Assembly (NCBI RefSeq): GCF_003254395.2
Contig: NC_037650.1
Coordinates: forward strand, 3,841,001-3,905,000
Direction: 5' to 3'
Origin: Apis mellifera
Lineage: Eukaryota; Arthropoda; Insecta; Hymenoptera; Apidae
DNA length: 64,000 nt
The translations under genes were made by a program, and so were the position numbers. Positions 1 to 13,598 of the stretch are shown in pieces (within the stretch, counting starts at the first letter, position 1; every line of letters starts with the position of its first letter). Below the pieces are notes generated by a model. That model worked only from the letters and a program-made list of their open reading frames with translations. It searched no databases and was not told the origin of the DNA.

Positions 1-3000
1 TTTAATGCCTGTCCGTATAATGATGTGTCTATTTCCGCAAAAAGCTAATTTACGTATATAAGTTTTTCGTTCAGAAAATCTCATCTCATCTAAGATAATC
101 ATTGGTTTTAAGCTTCAAGCGATAAAAATATACGAGCGTTACGTAAGTCGAAAAATATTAATTTGTAAGGTACTATTCCACGCGTAATGAAAACGTAATT
201 ATCATCGGTTAACAATGTTAACATTGACGTATCACGCGCGAGGAAGTCGGGATTTAAACGTCGCGTAAATTTTCCTGGAGGAACAAAGGCGACGGGATGG
301 AAAATGGTTTTCCAATTCCAGAGATTGGAGAATGGTACACACGGGGGAGTTGATCAATCCCACGAGAAATTTGAATTGGAGGAAGACACGAGGCAAATGA
401 CAGGGATTATAAATTCGTTAATTAATTTCTAAACGATATAGCCCTCGTTATAGCCCCGACCTTAGCTACTTCGACAAAACAATTTTCTTCGATCGCATAG
501 CACAAAGCTAGAGGGCATCCATTTTCATCGGCTAATTACCTCGATTCTGATGAGTTTTCGAGAAATTTCGAAAGAACGATTTCAGGATAATTAACGAACA
601 CGACGAAACGTGACGCGAAATCGAAGGTATTTCTTTTTATCTTCCATAACCTGAAACCTAATTTTATGCGCCGTAAAACCTGTATCTAAGCTCACTCTGC
701 TTTACGATCGAATGGAAGGATACTTTTCGTAAAAATAGCTTTATTTCCTGAACGTTATAAATTGGCAGTGACGCATTAATAAAATTAAAGGACGTGAAAC
801 AGCGTAAAGGTTTGCTTAGTAACGACGTCGTAAAAGACACTTTCGGTTGAAATTGTACGGTAAAAGAAACCGTGAACAATGATCTTATTCGTTTTAACGC
901 ACGTTAAATTCCCGATAAATTTAGGGATTAATAAACATTGAGATTTTTTATTACAAAAATTATCGATAATATAATATTAAGATTAGATAATTCGTTATTT
1001 TCATTTGGAAAAAATACATTCAGATTTCTTTAAATATCGTATCAATCGTCTTACGAAATGATTTTCTAAAATCATCAACGATATTGACTTTAATCAGTCA
1101 GAATTCAAGGTTGATAATTTGAATAGACAGATTAAAAGGAACTTTGTAAACACTGCAAACACCATAATATTGTTATGCTCGTATTTAATATTATGAAATA
1201 TGTTGTCATCAAATAAATTTTAACTAAGATGTTTTATTCAATATACGTTGATATCAAATGCAGTGTAATAAATAGTAATGATATAGAATGAATCATATAT
1301 GAGTCATTGTTTCATAACATTATTTGTTGAAAAATTAATTTTTATTAAATGAAAATTAATTTTTCAGACGAAAAAGGTTACGTAAATTTATTCCTTTTTC
1401 CCTTCTCTCTCTCTCTCTCTCTTTTCGTTTTTTCATTCTTATTAACATTGAAATCGGTAAATATTTTGCAAATAACTGAAAAAACATTCATTATCAGTTC
1501 GAGATCGTTTAATCGTTAAATTTTAATAAAACAAACGAACGAGTATTTTTTCTTTTTTTTTTTTTTTTTTTTTGCATCGTGCCAAACTCGTTGACAAAGT
1601 AAAAACTCGGCCAGAATGCAGTCTCAGTCATATACCAACCGATCGCGATTGGAACTTGCTGGAAGCATCATCCTAATCATGTTTTCGAACAGTGCTTCTC
1701 CATATGAGTTTGTTACGAAGATATGCAAACTTTGCATATAAATGGATAGCAATCTTTTCTATCTTTATATATCTGTTTCAAGAAAATTCTTCCCATTTGA
1801 TCAACAATATTTTCCAATTTAAATTTAATAGCGTCATGAATCAACTTAAAAACAACTAGTCAATAAAGTAAAATAAAATATTCACGGAGGTTATGATAAA
1901 AATATTATTACAGGTAGAAAAATAATGATTAGTCATCGATTCTTCTTCGCTGTATCCGCGTGATACGAGTCATGTACTGTTCCATAACCAGTTCTGGAAT
2001 CCTTCGACGGGAAATATAACCGGTCAGAGGAAGCAGCTGTTTAGTTTTAAAGCCTTAATCCCAATGTTCAAAGCCGAGCACACGCGCCGCAATGCACTTC
2101 TCATCGTTGCACACGCTCACCGTGATCGTTAGATAATACAACGATGAACATATCGTATTAGTGTAGGCTTAATGTATTTGAAATCAATTAATGATAAGAT
2201 ATGCGAGGCAAACTTTTATTAGAGTAAAAGAAATCGAGATCGTTTGAAAAATATACGATAAATGGCTAATTATTACAAAATTGAAATGAATTCTTATCGA
2301 GGTTGTTAATAAAAAGAATAAAAGTAGTAAAAAAGTTTCTTTCTTAGCTATTAGCTCAATATTGTTATTCCAAAATAGAAGAAGAGTCTAATGAAATAAC
2401 CATAGGATTAATAAATATAACAATTATATACGTTTAAAGGATTTATCTCGTTTCTGTAATCGTTGTTTAATCAAGAATATAAATAGCAGAAGCGGATGGA
2501 CATGCAACGCGAAAGATGTGGCCAATATTATATTGACCACAACTTTCAAAAACTCAACATTTCACAAACTTTCTTTCTCGTACATTCATAATTGAAGAAT
2601 CTCTGAAATTAAATGGCTCGAAGAGTTCATTAACAAAGAGATTAAATGTTGAAATGTCTCGGTTTCGTTATCAATTCATCTTTCTTAATCGGTACAAAGT
2701 TTGTTTGTCCTTTTACGCGACAAGAGCAAATATACAAGTAAAAAACATACGTAAAAAATCAGCAATTATTTCGAAATAAGAAATTGGTGGAAATGATGTC
2801 CAGGGAGAAGAACGGGCAAGAATTCAAAAAAGAATTTATCGAGAGTTCAAACTCTAAGAATTTGTACACCCACACTTTATTGACTGACGTGAAAAAATGG
2901 CAATGTTCCAGCATACCATTCGCAATAAGTGTATTCCTATTTACCTTCGTGGAAATTGCCACCAATGACAGTGGCCAACTCGAGGAAAGGTTGGCCGACC

Positions 3001-5450
3001 TTGATTTTCTTCATTTTCAATCTACACTGCGTAGGTTGTTCTCTCGTTTAATTTATATTATGAATTTATATCGGTGTATCACTGATAATTCAAGAAATCG
3101 AATATTATATGTTAGTTATAGTGTTATATTCGTGCATCTGAAGATCTATAGATTGGTTGGATACATTCTGAAAGCGAGACCGACACAAAAGAGGCCACAT
3201 TGATGGGGAAATACCTCTGTTTAGAACAGTAGCTATATAAAAGAGTTAAAGTGATCTACATGAACCAGATTCGCAAGGTCTACTTTGAAAGGCAAATCGT
3301 GAGATAATATTTATTTTCGAATAAATTTCCTCTTATCGAGCTCGATTTCGTTTGATTTTACTTCGATATTTGCTTGTTTCTACGTATTTTCTTTAAAAAG
3401 CGGTAGAATGCACGGGCAAAACTCGTGATTTTTTTTTTTTTTTTATTTACGTGCGAAAATACACGCGATTAATTCCAAACAGTAGGTAGTTTGGATCAAA
3501 GAGGAAACAGGATGTTATTAAAACTCGTGATACGCGCCATTAGCATATTTGTCAGTCGCGAAGTTAACAAACAAACGTTGCATAGTATGATAACAACGCA
3601 AAATGCTTTTTCCGGAATCGTTTAAAATTCTGACATCACTGTGAAAATTGCAACAATATCGGCATTAATTTTAAATCAACAAGATATGAGAAAATGTTAC
3701 AATGGAAGAAATCGATATCAGGAATAAAAATTCTATTTGCGAATTCAATGAATTCTTAAAATATCCGTGTAGTAAAGTCGTAGATGGTTTTCTTTCACAT
3801 ATGGATTATACACGAATGAATATATAGATATATGTATATTGTATATCAAGTGGTCGATTCATTAACGGAATAGTGCGATGATGAAATACGAGGCGTGTTG
3901 GACTCTGTGACGTCTATGACGTCTGACAGTTCGAAAACAAAGGACCGACAGACGAAATACACACAACTTCGGTGAACGAGAATAAGACATGTCATTTGAT
4001 AAGAGTTATGTCTTTCTTTATCTTAATGTTATTAGGAAATAGTTCAAAAAGATTTTTACATATAAAAAAGAGGTAAAAGTACATTTTTTAAATTTCTGAG
4101 TATTTTTTTTTTTTTTTTTTTTTAACAACAAATCATCGAATGAAATTTATATGCAAATTTTTTAAAAAATTTTGTTATTTTTTTATTTAATAAAATTGTG
4201 AGAAAGAATTATAATATGAAACAAATAATAATTTTATTATTATATTGAGGAATTATAAGAGAAAAAAATGAATATATAATTTTATAGAAGTGTTGGCGGA
4301 GAATGGTTGAAACAAATTCAATTTGTAAAAATTTATCGATTAATTTCAGTTTAATGTAAGCTTCGTAGTCGGATGATTAGATTCACTGTACTGTAAATAA
4401 AATTATAAATATATCGAATAAATTAGAAAATAAAAATACATTAATACATTCAGATTAATGAAACTGTTACGAATCTAACATTTTCACGAGTGCAGTGACA
4501 TTTAAAGATCGATACAAGGAAAGAGCAGCAACCTTGCATCTTCTAAATCCGAAAATTTGAAAATTTAAATACTTTTCTTGAAATTTTTTAAAAAGAAAAT
4601 AAATTTTTAAAGATAAAAGAAAAATATAAGAAAATATTTATAAATATTGAAAAATTTTTAAATCATTTTTCTAAAGAATTATCTTGCTAAATTTCCCGCC
4701 ATAACTTATGTATAAATTTCTTGACTCTTTTTTCCTCTCAATAAGAAGAAAAATTTTTTTTTGCCATTGATATAATTTTAATCATGTGATATTTATTCAG
4801 AATCATGAATTTTTCATTTAATTTTATAAAATAAGAAATAATAATATAAAAAACAAGAAAAGATTATATATAAGTTTATAAAAAATTATACGAATTTAAG
4901 TTTAATTTTTTTCTTATAATTAATCATTTGATTAATTTTGCATATATGTAATCGCAAAGATTTTTTAATGCTCAATTAATCATATATTTTGATACGAGAA
5001 ATACAATTCTAATAATTTGAATGATATAATTAAATTATCTCAAATTTTTTAATTATTGCGAATTATATATATATATGTATAAATAACTCCATTTTTGATA
5101 GAATAATCAAAATGTATGTAACGCCATCACTGACAGTCATTTTATGACGCAAATAATACAAAAAATGTAAATTAATTACGGACGATGCCCCGGAATCATT
5201 AAGGGATTCTATCGAAACGACCCTGAAAATAATGTCTTATGTTCTTATAGGGTCGTTGTTCGATTGCTGCCGTTCTCTCTTTTCTCTCTCTCTCTCTCTT
5301 CACTTGCCAAAACAATGGTAGGTATGGGGGAATGAAAGTAAAAAGGAAGGAACAAGTAAAAAAGAAATGGTTTGTCGATACCTGACACTCGAGGTTTGAA
5401 GTTGTACAAGCTATGTAACGTTTACCAATAAGCAACCTTTCCACACTCAC
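1..5450 (-). other. Presumed first intron of Pdk, no gene seen
   Basis: AT-rich DNA with poly-T runs (for example 1553-1573, 3430-3444 and 4106-4123), a CT microsatellite at 1404-1421 and another at 5277-5299. I see no convincing exon. The longest plus-strand ORF (2784-3203, 139 codons) has no recognisable motif and mixes hydrophobic and random stretches, so I treat it as chance. Assignment as intron follows from the Pdk donor at 5450-5449. Confidence 0.5.
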
Positions 5451-5553
5451 CGAAATCGATGAACTGTTTTATCGAAAGCGGCGAAGGATTGAATTGCGAA
5501 TAAAAGTCCAACATCTTGCTGATATTCCCAAGACACTTTTGTGTGAGCTTCAT
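5451..5553 (-). CDS. Pdk: Pyruvate dehydrogenase kinase, first coding exon (partial gene)
   Basis: PDK phosphorylates and inactivates the E1-alpha subunit of the mitochondrial pyruvate dehydrogenase complex. Seen: an ATG at 5553-5551 opens 34 codons plus one base, starting MKLTQKCLGNISK and running into FYSQFNPSPLSIKQF and IDFG. That block matches the conserved N-terminal start of the PDK regulatory domain in animals. The exon ends at a strong donor, G|GTGAGT (donor bases 5450-5449), leaving phase 1. Only this exon is in the window. I searched 1-5450 by eye on the minus strand for the next conserved block (the RQELPVRLANIMKEI region) and did not find it, so the first intron should exceed 5.4 kb and the kinase domain lies beyond the left edge. 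The start is the first ATG ahead of the conserved block. The gene is head-to-head with CDV3. Identification rests on one short but highly characteristic block. Confidence 0.85.
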
Positions 5554-6985
5554 CTCGTTGTACGTCGTAACACATGAAACTTTTGAACTTGGTTTCCCTT
5601 CGATTTTCTTCTCTCAAATGAAAGCTTAAATTTGACGCTTAAAAAAACACTGTCAGACCTTCGCCAAGCAGAGAATCTACTGCAGGCAGGTTGAATTAGC
5701 GAGGCTTCTTCGTGTAGTACGCCGGCTCGAGGATAGGAGACACCTCCGATCGCAATGGTTCGTGGCAAGGCTAGAGATGATTACTGGTGTTTCAAGAAAG
5801 GGGTTCTCTATATGTTCTCTCTGATTTTCGCGGCTGCGTATCAAATGAAGAAAAGTGGGGTTGACCGAGGCGCCATATTTAAAATATTATGCTATCTTAT
5901 CGTGTTTTTATTATTTGTGATTGTTAAAAAGCATTTTAATTTTGTATTTTGTGATAAAATTTTGAAAACTTTGAATTTTATATATGAAATTCACAATGAT
6001 AAAGATTTTTAATAGGATTAAAGATAGGAAATTATTTTCATAAAAACTTTTAGAAAAACAAATGCGAATTAATTGAAAAGAATCATGTAATAATATATAG
6101 ATAATAATAGATAAATAATTTGTATATTTTTTTAGAATAAAAAATGAATTCAATTTGTATTCAGTCTAATGAATAATTATGTTAATTGAAAATGAATATG
6201 CAAAAAAAAACGATAGTACATTTGCAGAAATATTTCTTGTTTAAATATACATATGTACAAATTATAATTTACAATGATTGAATAGAATCAATTAGTTTAT
6301 TTATTTTTATTTAAATATGAAATTAATATATTTTTTTATTTTATTCAAGAATAATACCAGTTTGAGCGTCATTTCATATTCCGGAAGTAGCAAGGAAAAA
6401 GTGGCGCCATCAATAGTATATGCCACATACGGTAACTGTGGATCAATTAACCTCTGCATAAGTTACGTTTATGATACGTATTAACTCTTTTTACTATTTC
6501 TTGAGTCACAATTTTGATTCGTAAGTAATCTAGTTTATCGATTTTTTTTAACTTTTGTGAAACAATTCGAATGATTTGATATTTTTGAAACACGCGACTG
6601 CATTTCTAGGTTAGGTAGCCCGTGAATTTTTTTGTGTTGGTCTTCTGCTAGACAGTCAGCGCCACATATTCTAAGTTAAGAATAAAATTTCTTTGTGTTT
6701 TATAAAGCTAAAATAATATTCAGTGATAAAAGGATTGTGTTGTCCTTTATTATGATTTATCAATGTATTTTCTATGATGTAAATTGGTTCTTGTGAAAAT
6801 TGGCCCTACATTTGGAAGTTCTATTGACTTCGAAGTGTTTGACTGACTTCCGGCCAAGACAAGCCCATGTGGACAGCAGCAGCGGTGCCTCAGATCACTC
6901 TGTGCTAGGCTGTTCCTCGTGCTCTTGTGAAAAAAACTTGTTCTTCGAATAATCACGACGTGTGTATCGCGAAAGTCATAACAAT
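5554..6985. promoter_or_regulatory. Divergent Pdk/CDV3 intergenic region
   Basis: About 1.4 kb lies between the Pdk start codon (minus) and the CDV3 start codon (plus). It should hold both 5' UTRs and promoters. The centre (about 5880-6560) is very AT-rich. Flanks near 5550-5860 and 6600-6985 are less so, as expected for transcribed leaders. A plus ORF at 5755-6012 (85 codons) is not recognisable and becomes low-complexity. No TATA box could be assigned with confidence. Confidence 0.45.
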
Positions 6986-8272
6986 ATGGCTGATTTGGAT
7001 GATTTCTTCGCAAAAAAAGATCGTAAAAAAGCAAAAGGAAAAAAATTTACAACCACAGAGGAAATAGCGAAGAAATTGGAAGAGACGGGTAAACGTTTGG
7101 GAAAGAAATCAAAAGACAAACCAGTGAATCCGGAAGGCGAGGAAACTCAACAAACCGAGGTGATACGTTCGTTTCGTGCGTGTTCTTTCTTCTTCGTTTT
7201 TCTTTAAACTTCTGACTTTTAAATCAGAAATTGTGCACATGAAACTGTCGATTACCGTGCGCTATAGGTCGCTGCCATATTTGTTCGTGTAAACGTCATT
7301 CGTACCATTACTGAAATTAATCTGCTTTCTTGAATTCTTTAAATCTAATGTGATTCATGTTCTCTTGTTGTCTAATAGTCAAATCATTTGTTATATAATT
7401 GAATTGTTATACAAACACGAATATTTTTCGCTGTAAACTTATCGAAACAGAGCAGCTGTTCCAAGATTTATATCGCAAATGATCTTTTCGATGTTAGGAT
7501 CGAGAATCTATTTCTTTGAACGAAAAAATTTATTTGATTACTTTTTTTTTACAATGTGCATCCTTTATAAATTATGTAAAAATTCTTGCATCATTTTACA
7601 CGTTTAACAAATATATTTTCTTAGGATGAAGATGAATGGAGAGATTTTGAAGAAGAAAAGAAAGATTATACTGGCTTGAAAATTGGAAACCTAACACTTA
7701 ACGAATCCATAGATGCAGAATCCGATGATGAAAAAGGTACAGGAGACAATAGCTCGGATGGAGAATCAGGCGAGGGTGGCCTAAAACATTCAGGTCCTTG
7801 GAAGAAGCCTGAACTTCCTCCACAACCAGAAGTAACAGAAATAGCTCCACCACCACCACCACCTGTTACTTCAGGAAGTAGTTATAAGCCACCACACTTA
7901 AGAAATATTCAGACAGTAGCTGCTAGTCCTAGACAACGAGCGAAAAATGTTGCACCGGACATACACAGTGAAGAATATTTTCCCACTTTAAATTCCAAAC
8001 AGCAACAAAGCAATGAACCCAGTGGACCATGGGGCAGGCGGTATGGATTATTTTCACTGATATTTTCAAATATTATAAAATGTTGCAAAAAAATTGCATC
8101 TATTTAAAAAAACTAATTAAAATTTTATTTTAGGAAACGAGATGAAGGTACGTTTGAAGAAGTTCGTAATCGGGGAGGCAGTAGGTCATATAGTGTGCAG
8201 GATGCGCAAGCTCAAGCACCGAAGCTCTCTTTGGGCAACAAATATGGTGCCCTATCGCAAGATCAAAGCTGA
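6986..8272 (+). CDS. CDV3: CDV3 homologue (carnitine deficiency-associated gene 3 family)
   Basis: A complete three-exon gene: 6986-7159, 7625-8040 and 8134-8272. It totals 729 nt (242 residues), and phases close at both junctions (GAG|GTGATA, TTCTTAG|GATG; GCG|GTATGG, TTTTAG|GAAA). The family is conserved, cytosolic and largely disordered; its molecular role is poorly defined. Family marks in order: a start MADLDDFFAKKDRKK; an acidic DEDEWRDFEEE block followed by DYTGLKI at the start of exon 2; a GPWKKPE block; a proline run (APPPPPPP-like, near residue 115); YKPPHLRN; a SEEYFPTL block; a second GPWG; and a basic FEEVRNRGGSRS tail ending in a KYGALSQ-type motif, as in vertebrate CDV3. An upstream in-frame TAT codon triplet does not offer a better start; the ATG at 6986 begins the conserved N-terminus. 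Both introns (465 and 93 nt) are short, typical of insects. Confidence 0.93.
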
Positions 8273-9761
8273 AATCATCTTTGATCACTCGATCAAATGA
8301 CAAACACAATCATCATCATTAAATCATCGCCTCTCTCCGTTTCGTGGCCCAGTTGCGCTATTAAATATGTTTTCTAGGATATAGAACATGATAAAGCGTG
8401 TACGGATAGAATCCATCATTGATTCATGTACCGTGCTCTAGCTTTTGACAGGTCCGATGATAGTTAAAAGAAAAAAAGAAAAGAAATCCTGTTTCGTTCG
8501 ATAGGAGATCTCATTTACTATCGTGAAACTGGATGCACGATTTCTTTCGTAAAGACGCGACTCGTGCTTGCGATGAATTTCGCAAATGAACGTGAACATT
8601 TATTTTTTCATATAAGAAAGACATGCTCAAAACATACATTTTTAGCACCAGTTTTATATTTAATTTTTTAATCTATATAGTAAAAAAGATGAGAGATCTT
8701 TATTGATGAAGGAGAAAGTAAGGGGAAAACTATAAGTTTGCGTGATAGGCCGGAAGTTGAGATAGACCTTTCGTTTCTTCGCGCAAAAGATGTTAAACTT
8801 TGCGATTAATCGCGTGAAGTATTTACGCGACAGCTGTATTTTTACACGGTGCTGCTGTTTTCGTTTAGCGTGTTTGCTTTCGCGTCAGTTGATCGATCGC
8901 CTTCGAAACGTCACGGGAATATAGATTGAAACATTAAAATACTCAAATATGACATCCTTTCAAGTAAGAAGGATTATTATGTAATTATGTGTTCATTATA
9001 TGAAGAAAAAGGAAGTCGATTATATTTAAGAGACTTTTCGAAGTAAGATCGATCCTGGTTGGGCCGTGGCTTTTCGAATATATCGTTTCGCTCAACGGCA
9101 ACGTACGTCAACGAACACAAAAATCTAGATGAATTAAGATATATGTATAAATATATATATGTAATAATTATTTCGAAATAATTGAATTCCGGGGCTGGGC
9201 TTTGGAACGGTGCGAAAATATTGCTATAAATGTCAACACAACAGAATTGCGTGAAAGAAAGGAAGCAAAGAACGTATACGCAAAGTATAATAGATCAGAT
9301 AAGTGAAATCGAGAAAACTTAAGATATAACCAACAAAAAATACAAAAAGAAGAGACATATATGCGTAAACAAATATAAAAAAAGAAGAACAGAAGACGTA
9401 TGTACGCTTTTGTTAACGCTTGTTTAATTAGTTTTGTTGATTTAGGGATTTCTTTCGCAAAAAAGAAATGAAAACTGGGGAGAGGTTGGATTGAGTAAGG
9501 GATAAAGGAAGAGCAAGAATTATGAAATTGTTCTTCTGGAATGGGACTCCTCTCCTGCGAGGAGTTTGGGGTGCTAACGCTGTTATTTTTTGAAGATGAA
9601 CAAAAAAAGAGAAGAAAAAATATAACTTGAAGAAATAGGTAAAAAATGAAAAACGAAAAACATGAGCCATACATACACAAGCGAGGAAAAGAAAAAAAAA
9701 ACGGAGCCTTGTATAGTGAACTATAAAAAGAAGAAAAAAGGATGTGATTATTTATAATAAA
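8273..9761 (+). other. CDV3: Probable CDV3 3' UTR
   Basis: No coding continuation follows the CDV3 stop codon (TGA 8270-8272). The sequence is moderately AT-rich and free of good splice pairs. It runs to a candidate poly(A) signal AATAAA at 9756-9761 after a purine-rich stretch. ORFs on the opposite strand (9168-9680) are Phe/Ser-rich low-complexity translations of A-rich DNA. The exact 3' end is an inference. Confidence 0.4.
9756..9761 (+). terminator. CDV3: Candidate poly(A) signal for CDV3
   Basis: An AATAAA hexamer about 1.5 kb beyond the CDV3 stop codon, lying in the gap between two convergent genes. Other AT-rich hexamers nearby could serve instead. Confidence 0.3.
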
Positions 9762-11177
9762 TTTCCTAGGACAAACTTATAAGTACTGCCTTAAATATTT
9801 TAATTTTGTGAACCATTAATGATATGTCGGTGATCTCGCGATTGGCTTTGAAAGTGCGAGAGAAACCACTCAAAAATGAGTATGGTTGCGATCGATAATT
9901 TTCTGTTCGCGCGATTGACCGTCACAGTTTTATCTCGAGAATCGAAAGCACTTTTTACGGGCATTTCCACATAGAAATATGCAAATTCCATGTGCGAGAA
10001 TCTAAAGTTGCTTATCTGGTTGGACCGATCAGTTTGTTCGTTTCTCAGATCGAATCGTATATTTATTCATTTAAATTCTTATGATAATACATTTATAGTC
10101 ACGAATTGAAATAAGTATTACATAATACTTAAATAATTATAAAAATTTTTTCTATTATTTGCCATTTTTTTTTTAACAAACTGATCGACTGATCTCATAC
10201 TGTATTTAAGAGTCACCAATCCTGTAATTTGTCAATCAATTTCAGTCAAATGACTGGAAATAACAATCTTATCTAATTCTAAGGAATAAAATGGGGATTA
10301 GTGTCTCAATATTCAGTAAATGATAAAATCGAATATTGAGAAAGAAAAAGATGAAGTCATGAGAAAATAATATTGTTGTCGTCAGAATATTGAACTTCGC
10401 CTGCCTTTTGTTACAGAAGTTGAAATAATTTTATCGCGACTGTTAGAAGAGAAAATAGAATGACAGAGGAAGCGAAAGAATGCGCGAAAGAAAGAATGAA
10501 GTGCAACGTGGCGAACAATGAACTTAATATTAAATAATAAGAAAAACATAGAGTGAACATATGAAATTTATTTCTAATAACATTTCTTGTTTTTATTTCA
10601 TTTCATTATACACATCTCAACTAAATGCAACTCGCAATACTCGTGCCCAATTTCTGTGAAATGAATAATAAAAAAAAGAGAAAAGGAAAGAATAACTGTT
10701 TTTTGCAAATAATAATACATTATGCTGTACAAGATATATTTTCGAAAATGTATACATATAAGTGTTATACAATATTAGGTACACTTTTGATTGTTACATA
10801 AAGTTTCAAAATATTCTTTTAACAATTAATTCGCTTTATAAAAAGCACAATATCGCTTCGTTTGTTAATAATTCATTGTGATGGAAATTAACGTAAGATG
10901 ATTTAATCCTATGCAGTTTTGAAATGTCTTTAAAAAAGAAATAAATTCGATAGGAAAGCTCATTGTTTATCATAAAAAAAAAACATTTTAAATTGCAGAG
11001 GATTAAGTTCTAGTATTTTCATTTGACGAAAAATCTTTTATTAACTATCAGAATTAACAGCATAATGTTGAATTTTTATAACGAAGCAGCAACATATGCA
11101 AAACTTGGTCAGAACAGGTCTTCCGGCCTTATTGTACTCTCCTCGCTGGAAACAAATATATTTCAGAGGATAAAGTA
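9762..11177. other. Convergent intergenic region CDV3/GGACT
   Basis: AT-rich DNA between the two gene ends. The right side probably holds the 3' UTR of the minus-strand cyclotransferase, with a reverse-strand AATAAA (plus TTTATT) at 11037-11042 close to its stop codon. I see no gene here. Confidence 0.4.
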
Positions 11178-12327
11178 TCACTGAACTTCGCTTCTGTGAT
11201 TGTACGAGGCATCGCGAACATACTTTTCGCAATACTTGAGTCCGTGGCTTCCTTCGTTGCTATACGAACTGTACATGGGTTTTTCTAATAAGGATGTCTT
11301 GAACTTTGGTAGAAAATATATCCATACCTTTATCAAGGTACTGACCTGAAAATAAGTTTGATAATAAATGGAGCAGATTAATTTAATAACAATTGCGTGT
11401 ATTAATTGGAATAGTATATCTACTTGATATTTTGCTATTTTATATTTTTAAATTAGAAAAAAAATATTTTTATTTTTTCTTTTAAGACATTGTTATTCTT
11501 AAAAAAACAATGATAAAATAGTAATTAATTTAAAGAAAAACAATTTTAGATGTATTAAATATTTTTAAAAATAATATACCTCCTCAAACTTATCCATCGA
11601 CTTGACTTTAGATTCTGGAGCAAATAATACATTTTCTTCTGATCGTTTATAAAAAGCTGGATGTTCTTCTAATTCGTCTAATTTTTTTAACATTTTTGAA
11701 TCGACATCATATACTTCACCAAAAACATGCTGCTCATAAAAAAATATAAAAAAAAAAAATAATACAATTACTACTACATATTAATTATATAGAATAATTC
11801 AAAAATTTAATTCAAACATTAACAAAGTTCCAATACAAATGTAATTATAAACAAAAATTTAAAATGCTTAATTTATCTTATAACAATATTAATATTAGAA
11901 TTATAAAATACAAAATCATAAAAAAAAAATTTATAATAATTCTATAAAAGTTTAGTAATTTATAAATAAAAGATATTTAATTTAATGTAAATTAAAAATA
12001 ATCTTAAAAAAAATTAAACGTATAATGAATGCTGTTACTGTGTATTAACAATTCGACAAAATTAGTTGTATAGTAACATTATCTATATTAATACTATCAA
12101 ATCCATGCAATACTCACGTGACCAAAACCAGGTTTCTTCAACAAAAATGGTATATTATAATCAGTTGCAATTATTAACGGATATGGAATAGTAGTCCTTC
12201 CAAGTCCCAAGAATTTTGCATAACCATTTTCAGTGTCTTGAATCAAACAGTGATTGGGTTCTCCTCGTTTTAGTGTTCCATACACGAACACTCGCTGTAG
12301 AGGATTCTTGAACAAATTTTCGTACAT
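11178..12327 (-). CDS. GGACT: Gamma-glutamylaminecyclotransferase (Tina-1/AIG2-like)
   Basis: A complete three-exon gene on the minus strand: 12327-12118, 11729-11580 and 11345-11178. It totals 175 residues, and all junctions are phase 0 (CAC|GTGAGT, GCAG|CATG; GAG|GTATAT, TTTTCAG|GTCA). Members of this family release 5-oxoproline from gamma-glutamyl amines. The substrate pocket signature VFVYGTLKRGEPNH lies at about residues 13-26. The GEVYDVD strand (residues 74-80, exon 2) carries Glu75, which I align with the family's catalytic glutamate. The C-terminus contains SSYSNEGSHGLKY followed by a C-E-K-Y-V-R-D segment, close to the insect Tina-1 type tail. The length is normal for the family. 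The ATG at 12327 is the only ATG ahead of the YGTL motif in this frame; the frame is open for a few codons further upstream but begins there with TTG. Neighbouring genes suggest no pathway link. Confidence 0.93.
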
Positions 12328-13598
12328 TTTGAACTTCAATTAAATCTTTAGATTGTTTAGAAGATAATTATTTGTCTCATCATCAAACTATTGTTTTAAT
12401 GATAAAATTTTTTAATTTTATCTAAACAATTCACTTTACTATCTGCAACTGTATGAGAAGTTTCAAGTTTTCTTTCAAGATGGTGATATTAGTCAAAAAC
12501 TATTAACAAGTTCACCTTGTTGTCGGTAATGTACGCCAAGTTTGAGTATTTTTGAGTATTTTTAAAGATGGCACTACTGGTTAAATGCTAAAAAAAAAGA
12601 TAACACTTTGGTTATGGCAAACCGTTTTATTTGTATTTTTGAAAAGAACGAATCACGGTAATCAATAGTTCACTACTGAATATTAAAATTCTTGAAATAC
12701 TTTCGTATCTTTAAATATAATTATTATTAATGATTGGAAAATTAATAATAAATTACTTAAAAAGCAAATGACGACGACACACCCAACTATCTTTTGCACA
12801 TGTTTCGACACACTAGAGGTCGTATGTGTTCACTTATTTGCCGGATACCGGTTTCGTCATCGACTGTACCCCATTTCCGGCATTCATTTGCGTGAAAAAA
12901 TAAAACAGTATATCTAGAACATTGCGTATGATATTTTTAAATACAATTATTTTGGGCTTCTCAGCTATCTCAGTTTGTCTATGGTTTTTGTTTGAAATAT
13001 ATAAATAATTTTATTAATTTATCTTATAATGCAATTTTCATTTGACTATCAATTTAAAGATTAATATGATCAAATTATTAAAACCAATAATAGTAAAAAA
13101 AATAGTGAAAAAAGTTGATTGTAAGGTTTACCTTGTTTGATAGAAACGAAATATCTTCGATTTTCGGTAGATCATATAACGTATAGATTTCTAAAAACGC
13201 GATATTCGTTAACACTGCCGCGGCTGCAATGTGAAACAACATTGTCGTAAATTGCAACGCGGCAAAACTAATGATCAGGCATACAGTATGTATAACTCTG
13301 GCCTCGCTGTCGCATGAAAGTCCAAAGGTTAAACGATAAGAGCTTTCGCATGACAAAATCACGCCATTTCATTTTTCCTTTCGATTAATTTTGCCGATTT
13401 TTTCCAACTTTCTATTTTTTTCCAATAAATTTAAAAGAATATGATATATCTATTCCTCGTCATTTTAATTATTATTTGAAGAAACATTGCATTGGTTATC
13501 TCATTAAATTAATTCCACGAATTAGAAAGATACAAATAATATTTTTTAATAGTAATTTTATTTGTAGAAATTTATGCGAATTTTTAAAAAACTTATAT
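12328..13598. other. Region upstream of GGACT, no gene seen
   Basis: This stretch holds the presumed GGACT promoter and the downstream flank of the LRR gene. A minus ORF at 13078-13362 ends at a donor-like AAG|GTAAAC and contains a hydrophobic stretch. I could not join it to any neighbour, and it shows no recognisable domain. Confidence 0.35.

Noticed and set aside
2784..3203. 139-codon ORF on the plus strand in the presumed Pdk intron
   Set aside because: No motif, no leader or splice context, and the opposite strand is also open over part of it.
13078..13362. Minus ORF with hydrophobic stretch ending at a donor-like site
   Set aside because: Could not be joined in phase to any neighbour; the adjoining residues are AT-derived low complexity.
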